A stretch of 64,000 bases of DNA from Nonomuraea thailandensis (GCF_024172165.1 NZ_JAMZEB010000001.1:620001-684000); one strand, 5' to 3'. Positions 53,805-63,276 are shown, counted from the stretch's first letter. Notes: a model not told the origin generated them from the letters alone. Made by a program: numbers and translations.

Positions 53805-53935
53805 GAGCCGCCCTGTCGCAGCCGACGGTGTCGCGCGCCTGGCGAGCACTCGACCTGCGGCCGCATCAGTCGGAGACGTTCAAGCTGTTGGCCGACCAGT
53901 TCTTCGTCGAGAAGGTACGTCTGGTACCTTCCACC
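53805..53935 (+). pseudogene. IS630-family transposase N-terminal fragment
   Basis: LSQPTVSRAWRALDLRPHQS and ETFKLLADQFFVEKVR form the typical helix-turn-helix-to-core segment of IS630 transposases. It lies on the plus strand, adjacent to but opposite in direction from the C-terminal remnant at 53287-53790. Confidence 0.65.
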
Positions 53936-54036
53936 GCTCAAGCTCCGCCCGCTCATCATCGGTTGAATCCAACGGCTCAACCTTCGGCCACGGACGTCCC
54001 ATGACCAAGAACGCCCGACGAATCGCCGACGGGACA

Positions 54037-54487
54037 CTACGCCGATGCGTGGAGGCCGGCGATGATGTCCGGAACCTCGGTTCGCGAAGTGTAGTCGGGG
54101 TGGACATCGATCCACCGGAGGACATGAGCGCCGTCGATGATGGCGACAGTCGGCATTCGGCACCGTCACCCTGCCATCGGCATTGGCGGCGGCCACGTCG
54201 ACGCCCAGCCGAGCCAGCGATGCCAGGGTGTCCGGCGTCGGCTGCGTGAGAATGCCGAGACGGGCGGCCAACTGGTTTCCCACGTCGGACAGGACCGGGA
54301 ATGTCAGCTCATTCGTCTGTCGCATGGCCAGCGAACCCTGGAAGGTCTGTGGGCTGATACCCACCAGTTCCACGCCACGGCCGGCCAGTTGCGGCAGCAA
54401 CCGCTTCTGGTACGTGCGCAGCGCCAGGTTGCAGTACGGTCCCCACACGCCCCGGTAGAACACCAGCACGGCCATCCGTAATCGCAT
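54037..54487 (-). pseudogene. Peroxiredoxin (AhpC/TSA family), truncated and frameshifted
   Basis: AVLVFYRGVWGPYCNLALRT is a thioredoxin-fold active site in which the first cysteine of the usual CPYC is glycine. LLPQLAGRGVELVGISPQTF, ELTFPVLSDVGNQLAARLGI and LARLGVDVAAANADG follow. A frameshift then leads to MPTVAIIDGAHVLRWIDVHP and the stop at 54037. The N-terminus is cut by the IS3 element whose left end is at 54513. Loss of the peroxidatic-position Cys, of the start and of frame all mark it as dead. Confidence 0.75.
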
Positions 54488-54582
54488 GAACCGCGCCGAG
54501 TTTCGTGGAGGCTGTGGTGTGCCCGGGGTTGAGTGGAGGTGGATTTCTGGATTCTTGTGCCGCTTGATGAGAGGAAAGTGGC

Positions 54583-54888
54583 ATGGGACGACGGGGCTAC
54601 CCGCCGGAGTTCCGGCGCAAGGTACTGGACCTGCTCGAAGCAGGCCGCGCGGCCACCGAGCTGGCGCATGACCTGGACATCAGCACACAGACGATCTACA
54701 CGTGGCGACGCCAAGACCGCATCGACCGCGGCCTGGAGCCGGGCCTGACCAGCGGCGAGAAAGCCGAGCTAGCGGCTGCCAAGCGGCGCATCGCCGAGCT
54801 GGAGACCGAACTGCAGGCCACCCGGCGCGCGATCGAGCTCGTCCGCGAGGCGGCGCCCCCAAAAGACGGTTCGCAGCCATCGCGGTGA
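54583..54888 (+). CDS. IS3-family orfA
   Basis: 101 aa: MGRRGYPPEFRRKVLDLLEA, AATELAHDLDISTQTIYTWR (helix-turn-helix) and a zipper EKAELAAAKRRIAELETELQ, ATRRAIELVRE. The start codon follows GAGAGGAAAGTGGC. Near its end the heptamer C-CCA-AAA (54858-54864) permits a -1 shift into orfB. Confidence 0.86.
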   Translation: MGRRGYPPEFRRKVLDLLEAGRAATELAHDLDISTQTIYTWRRQDRIDRGLEPGLTSGEKAELAAAKRRIAELETELQATRRAIELVREAAPPKDGSQPSR

Positions 54889-55724
54889 TGGCCGGCGAAG
54901 GCATCCCGGTCGAGATCGCCTGCCGCGTCCTTGCCGTGTCGGTGTCCGGCTACTACGCCTGGCAGGACCGGCCGCCCTCGCCGCGGGCCATTCGGCACGC
55001 CTGGCTGACCGACCTGATCCAGCAGATCCACCAGGACTCACGCGGCACCTACGGCGCCCGCCGGGTGCACGCCGAACTGACCCTCGGCCACCAGGTCACG
55101 GTCAGCCACGGAGCAGTGGAGCTGCTCATGCGCCGGGCCGGGCTGGAAGGCCTCAGCGGCCGGCCCAAGTGGCGACGCGCCAAGCCCGACCAGATCGCCA
55201 CCGACCTGGTCGACCGCGCCTTCACCCGGACCGGCCCCAATCAGCTGTGGATCACCGACATCACCGAACACCCGACCCGCGAGGGCAAGGTGTACTGCTG
55301 CGTGGTGCTGGACGCCTACTCCCGCCGGGTGGTCGGCTGGTCGATCGACTCCACCCAGACCGCCACCCTGGTGACCAGCGCGTTAGGCATGGCCATCGAC
55401 AACCGCACGCCACCCGCAGGAACGATCATCCACTCCGACCAGGGTGTCCAATTCGGATCCTGGGCCTTCACCCAGCGGGCCAAGGACTCCGGCCTGCTGC
55501 CCTCGATGGGCAGCGTCGGCGACTGCTTCGACAACGCCATGATGGAGTCGTTCTGGTCCCGGATGCAGGTCGAACTCCTCGACCGTCAGCGCTGGAACAC
55601 CCGCATCGAACTCGCCAACGCGATCTTCGCGTACCTGGAGATCTGGCACAACCGGCAACGACGACACAGCAGCCTGGGCATGCTCACCCCGATACAGTTC
55701 GAGAACACACCCACCGTGGCATGA
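54846..55724 (+). CDS. IS3-family transposase orfB (expressed by -1 frameshift)
   Basis: The orfB frame is read after the slippery site: APKRRFAAIAVMAGEGIPVE, then an HTH_21 segment and the rve core with QLWITDITEHPTREGKVYCC (first Asp), IIHSDQGVQFGSWAFTQRAK (second Asp) and DNAMMESFWSRMQVELLD (Glu). The C-terminus YLEIWHNRQRRHSSLGMLTP is canonical. The catalytic triad is complete. ATG 54895 inside the frame could also start a shorter product. Confidence 0.88.
   Translation, partial: RGGAPKRRFAAIAVMAGEGIPVEIACRVLAVSVSGYYAWQDRPPSPRAIRHAWLTDLIQQIHQDSRGTYGARRVHAELTLGHQVTVSHGAVELLMRRAGLEGLSGRPKWRRAKPDQIATDLVDRAFTRTGPNQLWITDITEHPTREGKVYCCVVLDAYSRRVVGWSIDSTQTATLVTSALGMAIDNRTPPAGTIIHSDQGVQFGSWAFTQRAKDSGLLPSMGSVGDCFDNAMMESFWSRMQVELLDRQRWNTRIELANAIFAYLEIWHNRQRRHSSLGMLTPIQFENTPTVA
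54858..54864 (+). promoter_or_regulatory. Programmed -1 frameshift heptamer (C CCA AAA)
   Basis: In the orfA frame the codons are CCC-CCA-AAA-GAC. Slipping back one base re-pairs as CCC-AAA and enters orfB. This X-XXY-YYZ pattern is the usual IS3 arrangement for making the OrfAB fusion transposase. Confidence 0.7.
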
Positions 55725-55766
55725 CAATCCAGGAACGCGACTCCACCGAACCCGGGGCACACCACC

Positions 55767-56100
55767 CTTCCTCGGCGCCGCTGGCCTAAGACTCTGTCGA
55801 GTCTAATGAGCCGATCGTCGACGGCAATCCCGATCACTGCCAGTCATCATGGCTTTCCAGCCAGTCGAGGCCGCCAGAGGCTGCTGAGCCTCCACAACGG
55901 TCTCACGGCATCCCGTGGGAACGTCGTCGGCAGGATCGCGTCGCGTCAAGCAGCGCGTCGTGGACGGCGGGCGAAACCGTGCGCCCTGGCGATCGGCTGG
56001 ACCGCTCCCCTGGCGCCGGCGGGTCGGCGTGGCGCTCCGGCACAGCCGGCGCCTCGGGCAGGGGTTCCCTCCGGTACGGCTCAACGCCCAGACGACGCAT
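55767..56100. other. Intergenic stretch without recognisable genes
   Basis: About 330 bp between the IS3 end and the sigma-factor fragment. The minus strand (EPYRREPLPEAPAVPERHAD) may be the shifted continuation of an unidentified partner gene. Nothing firm. Confidence 0.3.
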
Positions 56101-56240
56101 GCCCCGTACCGCGAACAGGTGGATCTGCGCGACGTAGCGGTCGAACAGCACAGCGAGCTGCTCCGGCTGATGCGCCGATCGCCGGATCAGCTCTCCGTCG
56201 TCGATCTCGACTGCCTCAGCACTCAACGCCTCTTCGTGAG
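56101..56240 (-). pseudogene. ECF sigma factor N-terminal fragment
   Basis: From a TTG near 56226: LSAEAVEIDDGELIRRSAHQ, PEQLAVLFDRYVAQIHLFAV. This is the start of region 2 of an actinobacterial ECF sigma factor. After VRGMRRLG it loses resemblance, and no -10 or -35 recognition helices follow. A short dead fragment. Confidence 0.55.
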
Positions 56241-56353
56241 CAGGTGATTCACCATGTTGTCTCCCGAAGAGCTCCACCGAGTTCCCTAAGAGCCGGGACT
56301 CCCGGCAACGGCTCCCGCGGCCTCCCCGTGCGGGCACCGCATCGTCGCACGCG

Positions 56354-57437
56354 TCATCGTGAGCGATCGATCCCGAATCGGGGGCGGGTGGAACCCGTGG
56401 GTGTGAAGGCGCGCGCGGTTGCGGGCCTGGGGTCCGGGCCTGCGCCGGCATCGGCCGCGGGGGCGTGGGCGGTGGCGATGAGACGATCGACGGTCATGGC
56501 ATCAGCGATCGGGCATGCCGGGCTCGTCCCGTCGGCGACGCTGCGCGCGAAGTCGGTCAGCAAGGGGACGTACGGGTTGTCATGGGGAGGCCGGAACATG
56601 CGGACGCGGGCGTCGTCGATCCTGCCGCGGAAGAGCCCCGAATCCACGGGGTCCGCCTCGAGGGTGCGGCCGTCGAAGGTCACCGTCAGACGATCGTGCG
56701 GAGTGCCCTGCCACCATTCGACAGCGAGCGTGGCCCTGGTGCCTCGCGGCCAGGTGAGATGCAGGGTCGCTTGCCGTTCGACGCCTCGCGGGAATCGGCG
56801 GCCGATCTCGCCGATGATCCCCGTGGGCATGCCCAGCAGCCACACCAACAGGTCCAGGCGATGGCCGCCCAGGGCGGCGAGCACCCACCTCCGGCCACGG
56901 CCGGGTCGGAACGCCACCGCCGAGGCTCGGAGGGGGCGGGATCGAGCGGAGCGCGGACGGAGAGCGTGATGGTGTCGACCGTACGGCCGGCGAGCAGTTC
57001 GCGCAGGCGGATGAATGCGGGTGCAGTTCGCCGATAGTAGGCGGCCGCAACGACCGGACCGACGGTCAGGTCGGGTTCGTGGAGTGTGGGACGGCACCGC
57101 GCCGGCCGGGTGGAGTTCGAGGCGCGATCGGGAGGGGCAGGCCGAGCGGCATCTCGACGAGCACGGGCAGACCGGCGCGGTGCGCGGCGCCGGCCAGGGG
57201 CGCCCGTGCGGCCATGGGCTTGGCCACGTAGACCAGGTCGACGGAGCCGAGCAGAGCATCGTAGTCGTCGGTGCCGAAGCCGATGTCGTACTCATCGCTC
57301 AGGGCGCGTGCCCGCTGAGCGTCTCGCCCCCACACGCCTGCCACGGTCTCCGACAGCGACAGCAACCCTGGCAGGACGCGATTCCGCACTACGTCCCCGT
57401 ATCCGACGATGCCCCATCTCAGTCTTTTGCCAGGCAT
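56354..57437 (-). pseudogene. Gfo/Idh/MocA-family oxidoreductase, multiply frameshifted
   Basis: From ATG 57437: RLRWGIVGYGDVVRNRVLPG (NAD(P) site), AGVWGRDAQRARALSDEYDI, DLVYVAKPMAARAPLAGAAH and AGLPVLVEMPLGL (EKP-equivalent region lacks the usual Lys). Indels then split the C-terminal domain among frames: AAYYRRTAPAFIRLRELLAG, RWVLAALGGHRLDLLVWLLG, GVERQATLHLTWPRGTRATL, PYVPLLTDFARSVADG. Family members oxidise sugars or inositols. At least two frameshifts; not functional as read. Confidence 0.78.
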
Positions 57438-58448
57438 TTCACAACTTTCATGGTTCGTACGGGAGAAGCGGTACGGCGGGCCGGCAACAGTGACGGTCGT
57501 GACGCCCATGGACGGCGCCTGCCAGGTGGCGGCTCAGATGGACCGTCAGGCCCGAACGACCGGCCGTCCACCCTGCAGCGAGGGTGGCCGACGCTGTGCC
57601 GATTGGCTGGTGCATGGCTCACCAGCAAGGCTCGGGCAGAGAGGCCGCCGGTCAGCCCCGGCACCGGCTCGTAACGGCGTCATCGGCCAACGCCACGAAT
57701 GGGGAGAGGCGGGCGGCCGGTCCCGCGCCGCGTGAACTGATCGATTTCACCTCTGATGGATTTCCCATGGCGAGCTCGCGCGCAATATGCTCATGCGCTA
57801 AACCCTCCACGAGAAGACTCTATCGACCGAGAAGAGCCTCTTGCCAACTCACCGAGGTCAATTCATGAGGATCACCGAACTGCCAGCCGGAGCAGAATTG
57901 GCGCCAGAAAAGGCGTCCGGCGAATCACCGGACTTGCGGAGCCGTCACCCTGGATCCAGGGGCCGCCTTGGTGTCTGAACGCTGTTTCTCCTTGTTGAGG
58001 ACACCATGGTGGTCGAGGAGGACAGGCCAAGTGTCCAAGGAAAGGAAACATTTATGGGGGCACGCCGTACCGCCGGGTCATCCTCTGCCGCCATTACCGC
58101 GGTTCCAGCAGCCGCGAACAACATCCGAAGGCGCACTGAGTTTCGGGCGCGGTAGCGGGACCGGGCGAGCGCACCACACGACCTCGCGCGACGTCGCCAC
58201 GCTCTCGTTCGTCGATGACAACGCCTTCGCGAACTTCTGCTCGGCCCGAAACATTCACCGGCCTGGGGCCGCACCCGTCTCCACGACCGTGTCAAAGATC
58301 GATGAGCCGACCGCATGGATCCCATCGTCGCCGACGGCCCGCTCGTCGACCTGAGCCGCCGGGGGGCCGGACGACCTGCTCGGCACGACCACGGAGCGAG
58401 GCCCCTGCCACCATTGTCGGTGCAACTGAGGACCAGACTAAGGATGAG
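57438..58448. other. Kilobase without a supported gene
   Basis: About 1 kb. Short frames exist on both strands (for example 58010-58160 plus) but none has a ribosome site together with a family match or a convincing protein composition. I see no IS end, RNA or repeat of note; probably decayed coding DNA. Confidence 0.35.
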
Positions 58449-58872
58449 TCATGGAGGAGGAGAACTTCCGGAATGAGCGCCGACGACGAACCTGATGACC
58501 CGGCCGAGCCGCTCATAGACTGCGTGGAGGGCAACGGTCTCCATGCCCACCAGGTTGCTGTCGTCGATGGTCGTGATCGTTTCCCCGATATCGAGAGCAC
58601 TGATCTCTTCGATCGCTTCGCGTACCTGCTCGACGGAGGCGCCGGTCTCTTCGGCGATGAGGTCCACGCTGGTCAAGCTGAGGGCGATGTCGGCCGCCAC
58701 GTCGATGCGCTCGGTGGGGACGATGGCCGCGACCCGCCGGCCGTTGATGGTCAGGTAGGTGATCTGCCCAGCATGGTCGGCACGGTTCATTACGTCGCCC
58801 AGCCGGGCACGGGCCTCGTCGAGAGTGAGCTCAAGGGCAGGGCGGCGAGCCCGACACCGTGACCTTCACCAT
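58449..58872 (-). pseudogene. Phd/YefM-type antitoxin-like protein, frameshifted
   Basis: ATG 58872 reads MVKVTVSGSPP and then stops. One base over, the frame continues ALELTLDEARARLGDVMNRA, DHAGQITYLTINGRRVAAIV, P: the prevent-host-death signature of Phd/YefM antitoxins (DNA-binding N-terminus). The following about 75 residues (VDLIAEETGASVEQVREAIE, ISALDIGETITTIDDSNLVG) are longer than a usual antitoxin tail. No toxin gene is recognisable on either side. Confidence 0.5.
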
Positions 58873-59162
58873 CTCGGGGCTCGACATCACCGAGACCTCC
58901 GTCGTCAACGGCACCACTCGTACCCGCACCAACACGGGAGCCCACCTGCGTGACATCGACGGTTACCTGAATGAGCGCGCCATAGACCTCACAGGCGAGG
59001 GCTATCACGAGGACCTGCCGACAACTCGGGACCGGTCGTAGACGACGTCGTCGTCGGTCGAGGGACCACGATGACGCCGGTCGGCCGTCGGGCTCCGCCA
59101 CGATCTTCAGGGCGGCCGGATACCACCGGGCCTTCCGCTCATGGAGTTCCGTCACGTTCGCG

Positions 59163-60537
59163 TCAGGCGACTGCCGGAGGGTCTGGCAGCGAGGCGTCCA
59201 GGCGGATGAGGTTGAGCGCGACGGCGGAGTAGACGTGTTCGAGGTGGACCTTCTTGATGCCGCGGTAGCGGGCCTGGCGGATGCCGGTGACCGCGATCGC
59301 CTGGTGGATGGTGCCCTCGACTGCGGCGCGGATGGCGTACCTGGTCTACCGGTTGGTGCTGTGTTGTTCGCGGCGGGCCTGGTCCAGGACCTCCTGCAGC
59401 GGGCGGGGGCGCAAGGTGAGCTGACGCCCGCCCCTCTTCGAGGAGGTGCATTCCGGGCGGGCGGGGCAGGCCTGTCAGGCCTCGCCGCCGAACTTGCCCC
59501 ACGATCGCTTCCTGCCCGCGCTGGATGCAGGGGCTCCATGAGCTGCTGGTCTGGCCTTGCGGGCAGGTGACCTGCTGCTTGTCCCAGTCGACGGTGAACG
59601 CGCTGCGGTCGAAGCCCGCCTTGTCGCGGGCTTGCGGTTTGACGTCGGGGACGGTGGCGTCCGTGGCGGCCACGTTCGTGATCATGTTAGGGGGGTGGTG
59701 GGCACACTGTTGCCCGGCTGTGTGCCGGGCGCGCTCTCGTCTGGCGCGGGCAGGTCGTGGCAGGTCTCGCTGATGTGCACCTTGAAGCCGCACCAGAAGA
59801 AATCGTCGCCCTTGGCCGTCCAGCGACCGTCCATGTCATGGGGAGAGGCCAGGCGGATACTTCCCGGTGGGAGCCCCTCTCCGCCGTCATTGAAGGACTC
59901 TCGCCGCTTGACCACCTCCCGCCTGCGGCTGCCGGTGGTGCGGGTGTAGTTCTGAACCAGCATGATCCGCAAGGCTTGCACCGCGGGCAGTTCGCGCAGC
60001 CAGGCCGGGGAAAACGGCGCATACACGGCGCTCACCAGCGCATATCCGTCGGCGCCGTAGGCGATGGCCAGTTGCTCGTGCTTGGCCACCGAGGCCGGCA
60101 ACCGCCAGGAGTCCACCCGGGCGCGGTAGCGTTCGGCCCAGCCGCTTACCTCCAGCACCCGCTCCACCCAGCCGGGCGCGGCGGCCGAGATCGCCTCCAG
60201 CGCCGCCTGCGCGCATTCCCCGGCTGGCTCCAGCCGGTTCAGATCGCGGACCGCGCCGAGCATATGCGTTGAGTCGGTGCGCCCCCGGACCGCATCGGCG
60301 GCCCGGCCGGTCGGTCAGGTCCTCGACGAACCGCAGCACCGTCACCAGCGCCAGCATGGCCGGCGACTCGGCCGGCGCGCCCCGGACACCGAGCGCCTCA
60401 GCGAACTCGGTGTCGGTGAACACCTCACCCAGCTGGTCACGAATCGTCATCGGCAAGCTGCCCTTGGGGAACGCCGCCCGTGCTACCTGCGCGGTCGCCT
60501 CCGGAACCCTGCGGCACCGACGCGCCTGCATCGACAT
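59163..60537 (-). pseudogene. IS1182-family transposase, multiply frameshifted
   Basis: From the ATG near 60537: MSMQARRCRRVPEATAQVAR, MTIRDQLGEVFTDTEFAEAL, GVRGAPAESPAMLALVTVLR. After a shift come NRLEPAGECAQAALEAISAA, GWAERYRARVDSWRLPASVA, RRESFNDGGEGLPPGSIRLA, SPHDMDGRWTAKGDDFFWCG and FKVHISETC. After more shifts come AFTVDWDKQQVTCPQGQTS and a C-terminal YSAVALNLIRLDA segment. Domain order is that of IS1182 (DUF772 then DDE_6), but at least three indels break it. Confidence 0.82.
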
Positions 60538-60662
60538 CACATGCCCCGTCCTGCGGCTGTCGAGGGGAGGATCACGGCACCCAGAGACGATCTTTCACCC
60601 CAACGCCACCCTGAACGCGGAAATCGCCTGGCCTGTCAGCAGAATTCGGCAACAGGATCGCC
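60390..60662 (-). repeat. 273-bp inverted duplication, arm 1
   Basis: This segment (5' end and start of the IS1182 transposase) is repeated without difference, as far as I could compare, in opposite orientation at 61975-62247. The outer end reads CAGAATTCGGCAACAGGATC, probably the terminal repeat of the IS. Confidence 0.85.
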
Positions 60663-60911
60663 CCAGCGATCAAACCTTTCGTTAGCCACCAGCCTGAGGA
60701 CGGGCGAGCGGGATCGGCGCACCCAAACCCACATGAAACCGGATGGCAGAAACGCAGCGGCGAATGGCAGAAACCACCTTATCGAGAGGTCGACGGAGCT
60801 GGATAATGGGGCACCGTGGAATCGGCTCTCCTGCTGGAGCCGATACGAAAACAGCCGGACCGTACGCTGGCGGCTTACCAGAGCCCCGGCGGCGGACAGA
60901 AAGAGAGTAAT

Positions 60912-61340
60912 GTGCGCTCGATAGCCAGAAGGCTGCTCAGCGTCGCCGTGGCTGCTGTCACGATGACGCTATCGACCACGACCGGCAGCGCCGATGCCGC
61001 CGTTCAAAAATATCCGCCCGCGTACAACATGAAGTCTCAATATCTCGGGGCCTACCCGCACGCGGGTCTGGAGAATGCCGTCGTAGCGCGTCGCCTCTAT
61101 CTGGCTGCGGGGACATACGAGTGGTGGCACGCTCCTAACCGATGCATACGCAAGATCGAGCTGGGCGCAGGATGGTATGACTGGACCAACTATCTTTCGC
61201 CAGGTGGTGGCTACTATAAGCACGGTTCAATTCTCAATCCGGTTACTCCTGGCTGGGAAACAGTTGAACACGCCTGTAACTGGACTCTCACTAAATCCGG
61301 CACAATGAACTGGGGTGGCATTCTTATTCCTCAGTTCTAA
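60912..61340 (+). CDS. Small secreted protein of unknown function
   Basis: 142 aa from GTG 60912, with AGAAAGAGAG upstream. A clear Sec signal (RSIARRLLSVAVAAVTMTLS, cleavage after TGSADA) precedes a mature part of about 110 residues rich in Tyr, Trp and Gly: KYPPAYNMKSQYLGAYPHAG, AAGTYEWWHAPNRCIRKIEL, GYYKHGSILNPVTPGW and a final CNWTLTKSGTMNWGGILIPQ. Two Cys (CIRK and ACNW) could form one disulfide. The mature region is visibly less GC-rich than its neighbours. The frame is intact although both sides are IS debris. No family recognised. Confidence 0.72.
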   Translation: MRSIARRLLSVAVAAVTMTLSTTTGSADAAVQKYPPAYNMKSQYLGAYPHAGLENAVVARRLYLAAGTYEWWHAPNRCIRKIELGAGWYDWTNYLSPGGGYYKHGSILNPVTPGWETVEHACNWTLTKSGTMNWGGILIPQF

Positions 61341-61578
61341 GGTCGGGGTTCCTCGGCGCGCTTGCGCGCCTTTCCTGGTCATTGACCAACAGGGTGAAGC
61401 GCAGGCTCAGCGAGAGGGTGGGGTGGCCAGCTGGCGTGGCGATCCGCGCGGTGTAGGGCCGTTGCCAGCGGAACGCAACCTCGATCATCCAGCCGTGCCG
61501 GTCGAGCTGTAGGAGTTCGTCGGCGGCACATTGCGACCAGGTGACCTGCCAGCCGTTATTGATGACGTAGCTAGTCAA
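61324..61578 (-). CDS. Short hypothetical ORF (doubtful)
   Basis: 84 aa from TTG 61578: TSYVINNGWQVTWSQCAADE, LLQLDRHGWMIEVAFRWQRP, ATPAGHPTLSLSLRFTLLVN. Composition looks protein-like, but the nearest ribosome site (AAGGAGATCTCC) precedes a different frame (MNPCLD-stop) a few bases upstream, so a frameshift may separate it from its true start. It overlaps the secreted-protein gene tail by 17 nt on the opposite strand. Confidence 0.35.
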   Translation of the reverse strand: MTSYVINNGWQVTWSQCAADELLQLDRHGWMIEVAFRWQRPYTARIATPAGHPTLSLSLRFTLLVNDQERRASAPRNPDLRTEE

Positions 61579-61672
61579 GGCATGGATTCATGGCGGAGAT
61601 CTCCTTGAGCTAGGGGAGGGCAGGGTGGGATGGCCGCCCGCGCGGCCTAGAGTTTGAACGGAGTTCGAATCT

Positions 61673-61935
61673 CTAGGCTGGTCGGAGGCTTCGGATCCAT
61701 AAGACGGCTCCGTGTAGATGCAGGCCGGCGAGATAGCTGTCGGGGGTCTTGTCGAAGCGGGAGGCCAGCCCACGCCACTCCTTTCCGGTTGATGTAGCGC
61801 TCGGCCGGGTTGCGCTGCTTGTAGAGATCAGGATCATGGGTGACCGGCCGGCAGCCGCGCTTCTTGCGGCTGGCCGCCTGGGCGATCTTCTCCGGGATGA
61901 CCGCTTCGATACGGCGTCGTACCCGCCTTCGTTCG
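61673..61935 (-). pseudogene. IS5-family transposase C-terminal fragment
   Basis: IEAVIPEKIAQAASRKKRGC, RPVTHDPDLYKQRNPAERYI and, after one shift, EWRGLASRFDKTPDSYLAGL with HGAVLWIRSLRPA-stop are the C-terminal third of an IS5-type (IS1647-like) transposase. Its N-terminal part lies beyond the 273-bp repeat at 62281-62640, also on the minus strand, so the repeat split it. Confidence 0.75.
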
Positions 61936-61974
61936 TCGTCGCCGTCGCAGGCGTCGCGAGCGTTTTCCCCCTTT

Positions 61975-62247
61975 GGCGATCCTGTTGCCGAATTCTGCTG
62001 ACAGGCCAGGCGATTTCCGCGTTCAGGGTGGCGTTGGGGTGAAAGATCGTCTCTGGGTGCCGTGATCCTCCCCTCGACAGCCGCAGGACGGGGCATGTGA
62101 TGTCGATGCAGGCGCGTCGGTGCCGCAGGGTTCCGGAGGCGACCGCGCAGGTAGCACGGGCGGCGTTCCCCAAGGGCAGCTTGCCGATGACGATTCGTGA
62201 CCAGCTGGGTGAGGTGTTCACCGACACCGAGTTCGCTGAGGCGCTCG
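61975..62247 (+). repeat. 273-bp inverted duplication, arm 2
   Basis: Reverse-complement copy of 60390-60662. It encodes MSMQARRCRRVPEATAQVAR through FTDTEFAEAL of the IS1182 transposase and then breaks off into the IS5-type fragment. It interrupts that IS5-family gene. CAGAATTCGGCAACAGG recurs at 62261-62278, just beyond the break. Confidence 0.85.
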
Positions 62248-62280
62248 CGCTGATCGCCTCATCAGAATTCGGCAACAGGG

Positions 62281-62640
62281 TCACGCGTGGCGACGGTCCG
62301 GAAGTCCTTCAGCCGGTTGATCGCCCGTTCGACGTCTGGATCCGGTTGGCGCGGAAGGAATAGGCGTTGTCCGCGGCCACCGCCGCCGGGCGGGTCCGTG
62401 GCCGACCCACCGCTCCGACCAGCCGGATCTGGTCCAGGACAGTGGTGAATCGCGAGCGGCCGGCGGCCTGCCCAGGCGTGAGCACGAAGACCAGCGGCAG
62501 CCCCGGCGGTGGATCTCGGTGTTCAGCCCGCCCCGGGATCGGCCAAGCGCGCCGGGCGCTGGTGTGGAGTCAGGTGGCGGTGGATGTGCACCCCGCGGAT
62601 CAGTCACGGTTCCAGCGGGGTGGCGCCACCCACCGATCAT
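62281..62640 (-). pseudogene. IS5-family transposase N-terminal/middle fragment
   Basis: One minus-strand frame reads GLPLVFVLTPGQAAGRSRFT, TVLDQIRLVGAVGRPRTRPA and AVAADNAYSFRANRIQTS. The ADxAYSSRANR block is the second catalytic Asp region of IS1647-like transposases. It matches up, across the 273-bp repeat, with the C-terminal piece at 61673-61935. Frameshifted at the 5' side. Confidence 0.65.
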
Positions 62641-62670
62641 CCTGGTCGGCAACCCTGCGGGTCGGTACGG

Positions 62671-63261
62671 CTAGTCGCGGACCTCGCCGTACCACTGCCA
62701 CTGCTCACGTGGCAGCTGGGGCACGCCGGGCAACGCGATCCGGCCCGTGCACCAGAGCAGGGTCTGACCTGGAGCGTGCCCCTTGGGGGCGTTGGGGAAC
62801 AGCCGCTCGACGACCTGTGCGGCCAGGACGTCCGGTGGACTCCAGCCGTACCCCAGGGTTCGGGCGAGGTCGTGGCTGTGGACAAGGATCTCCAGAGCGG
62901 CCATCGCGGTGAAGCCGGACGCGTCCGATGTGCCCCACGGATGGAACGCCCTGACCCCGGGCGCAGTGCCGCGCACTGTCAGGGACAGCAGGTGCGCGGC
63001 GATGTCAATCGACTCGATGCGCAACTGAATCGGCGCGTGCGGATCGTTACTGGCCCACAGGCTCGTGTACCGGTCCGCGGGCCGGGCGATGAGCAGCGCG
63101 GCATAGCCGACGACGCCGAGGACGATGTGGTCGAGCAGGTCTCGAGCGGTCCACGAGGTGTCGGCCGCCCGGCGGGACCAGTCCTGGTCCACGCCCTTCT
63201 CCAGCACCGGCAGCGCCTCGGCGGCCGAGGCGATGGGCAGCTCGGACCAGGGAATTATCAT
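62671..63261 (-). CDS. TIGR03086-type metal-binding (DinB/maleylpyruvate-isomerase-like) protein
   Basis: 196 aa. ATG 63261 is preferred over TTG 63270, with AGGGG 9 nt upstream. The four-helix DinB-like bundle shows DTSWTARDLLDHIVLGVVGY (first metal His) and ALEILVHSHDLARTLGYGWS (His-x-x-x-His). Proteins of this type bind a divalent metal and use a thiol such as mycothiol; substrate unknown. It is intact and followed 15 nt upstream by the MFS exporter gene, so the pair is probably an operon. Confidence 0.8.
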   Translation of the reverse strand: MIIPWSELPIASAAEALPVLEKGVDQDWSRRAADTSWTARDLLDHIVLGVVGYAALLIARPADRYTSLWASNDPHAPIQLRIESIDIAAHLLSLTVRGTAPGVRAFHPWGTSDASGFTAMAALEILVHSHDLARTLGYGWSPPDVLAAQVVERLFPNAPKGHAPGQTLLWCTGRIALPGVPQLPREQWQWYGEVRD

Positions 63262-63276
63262 TTCGGACAACCCCTT

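Larger units (their letters stand above)
54513..55766 (+). mobile_element. Complete IS3-family insertion sequence
   Basis: The ends TGTGGTGTGCCCGGGGTTGA (from 54513) and, inverted, GTGGTGTGCCCCGGGTTCGG (from about 55765) are long and nearly identical. Both ORFs are undamaged and a slippery site joins them. This looks like the most recently active element in the window. It interrupts the peroxiredoxin gene. Confidence 0.85.

Noticed and set aside
57968..58354. Overlapping short frames on both strands in the gene-free kilobase
   Set aside because: None shows a family match or coding-like composition; probably remnants or chance frames.
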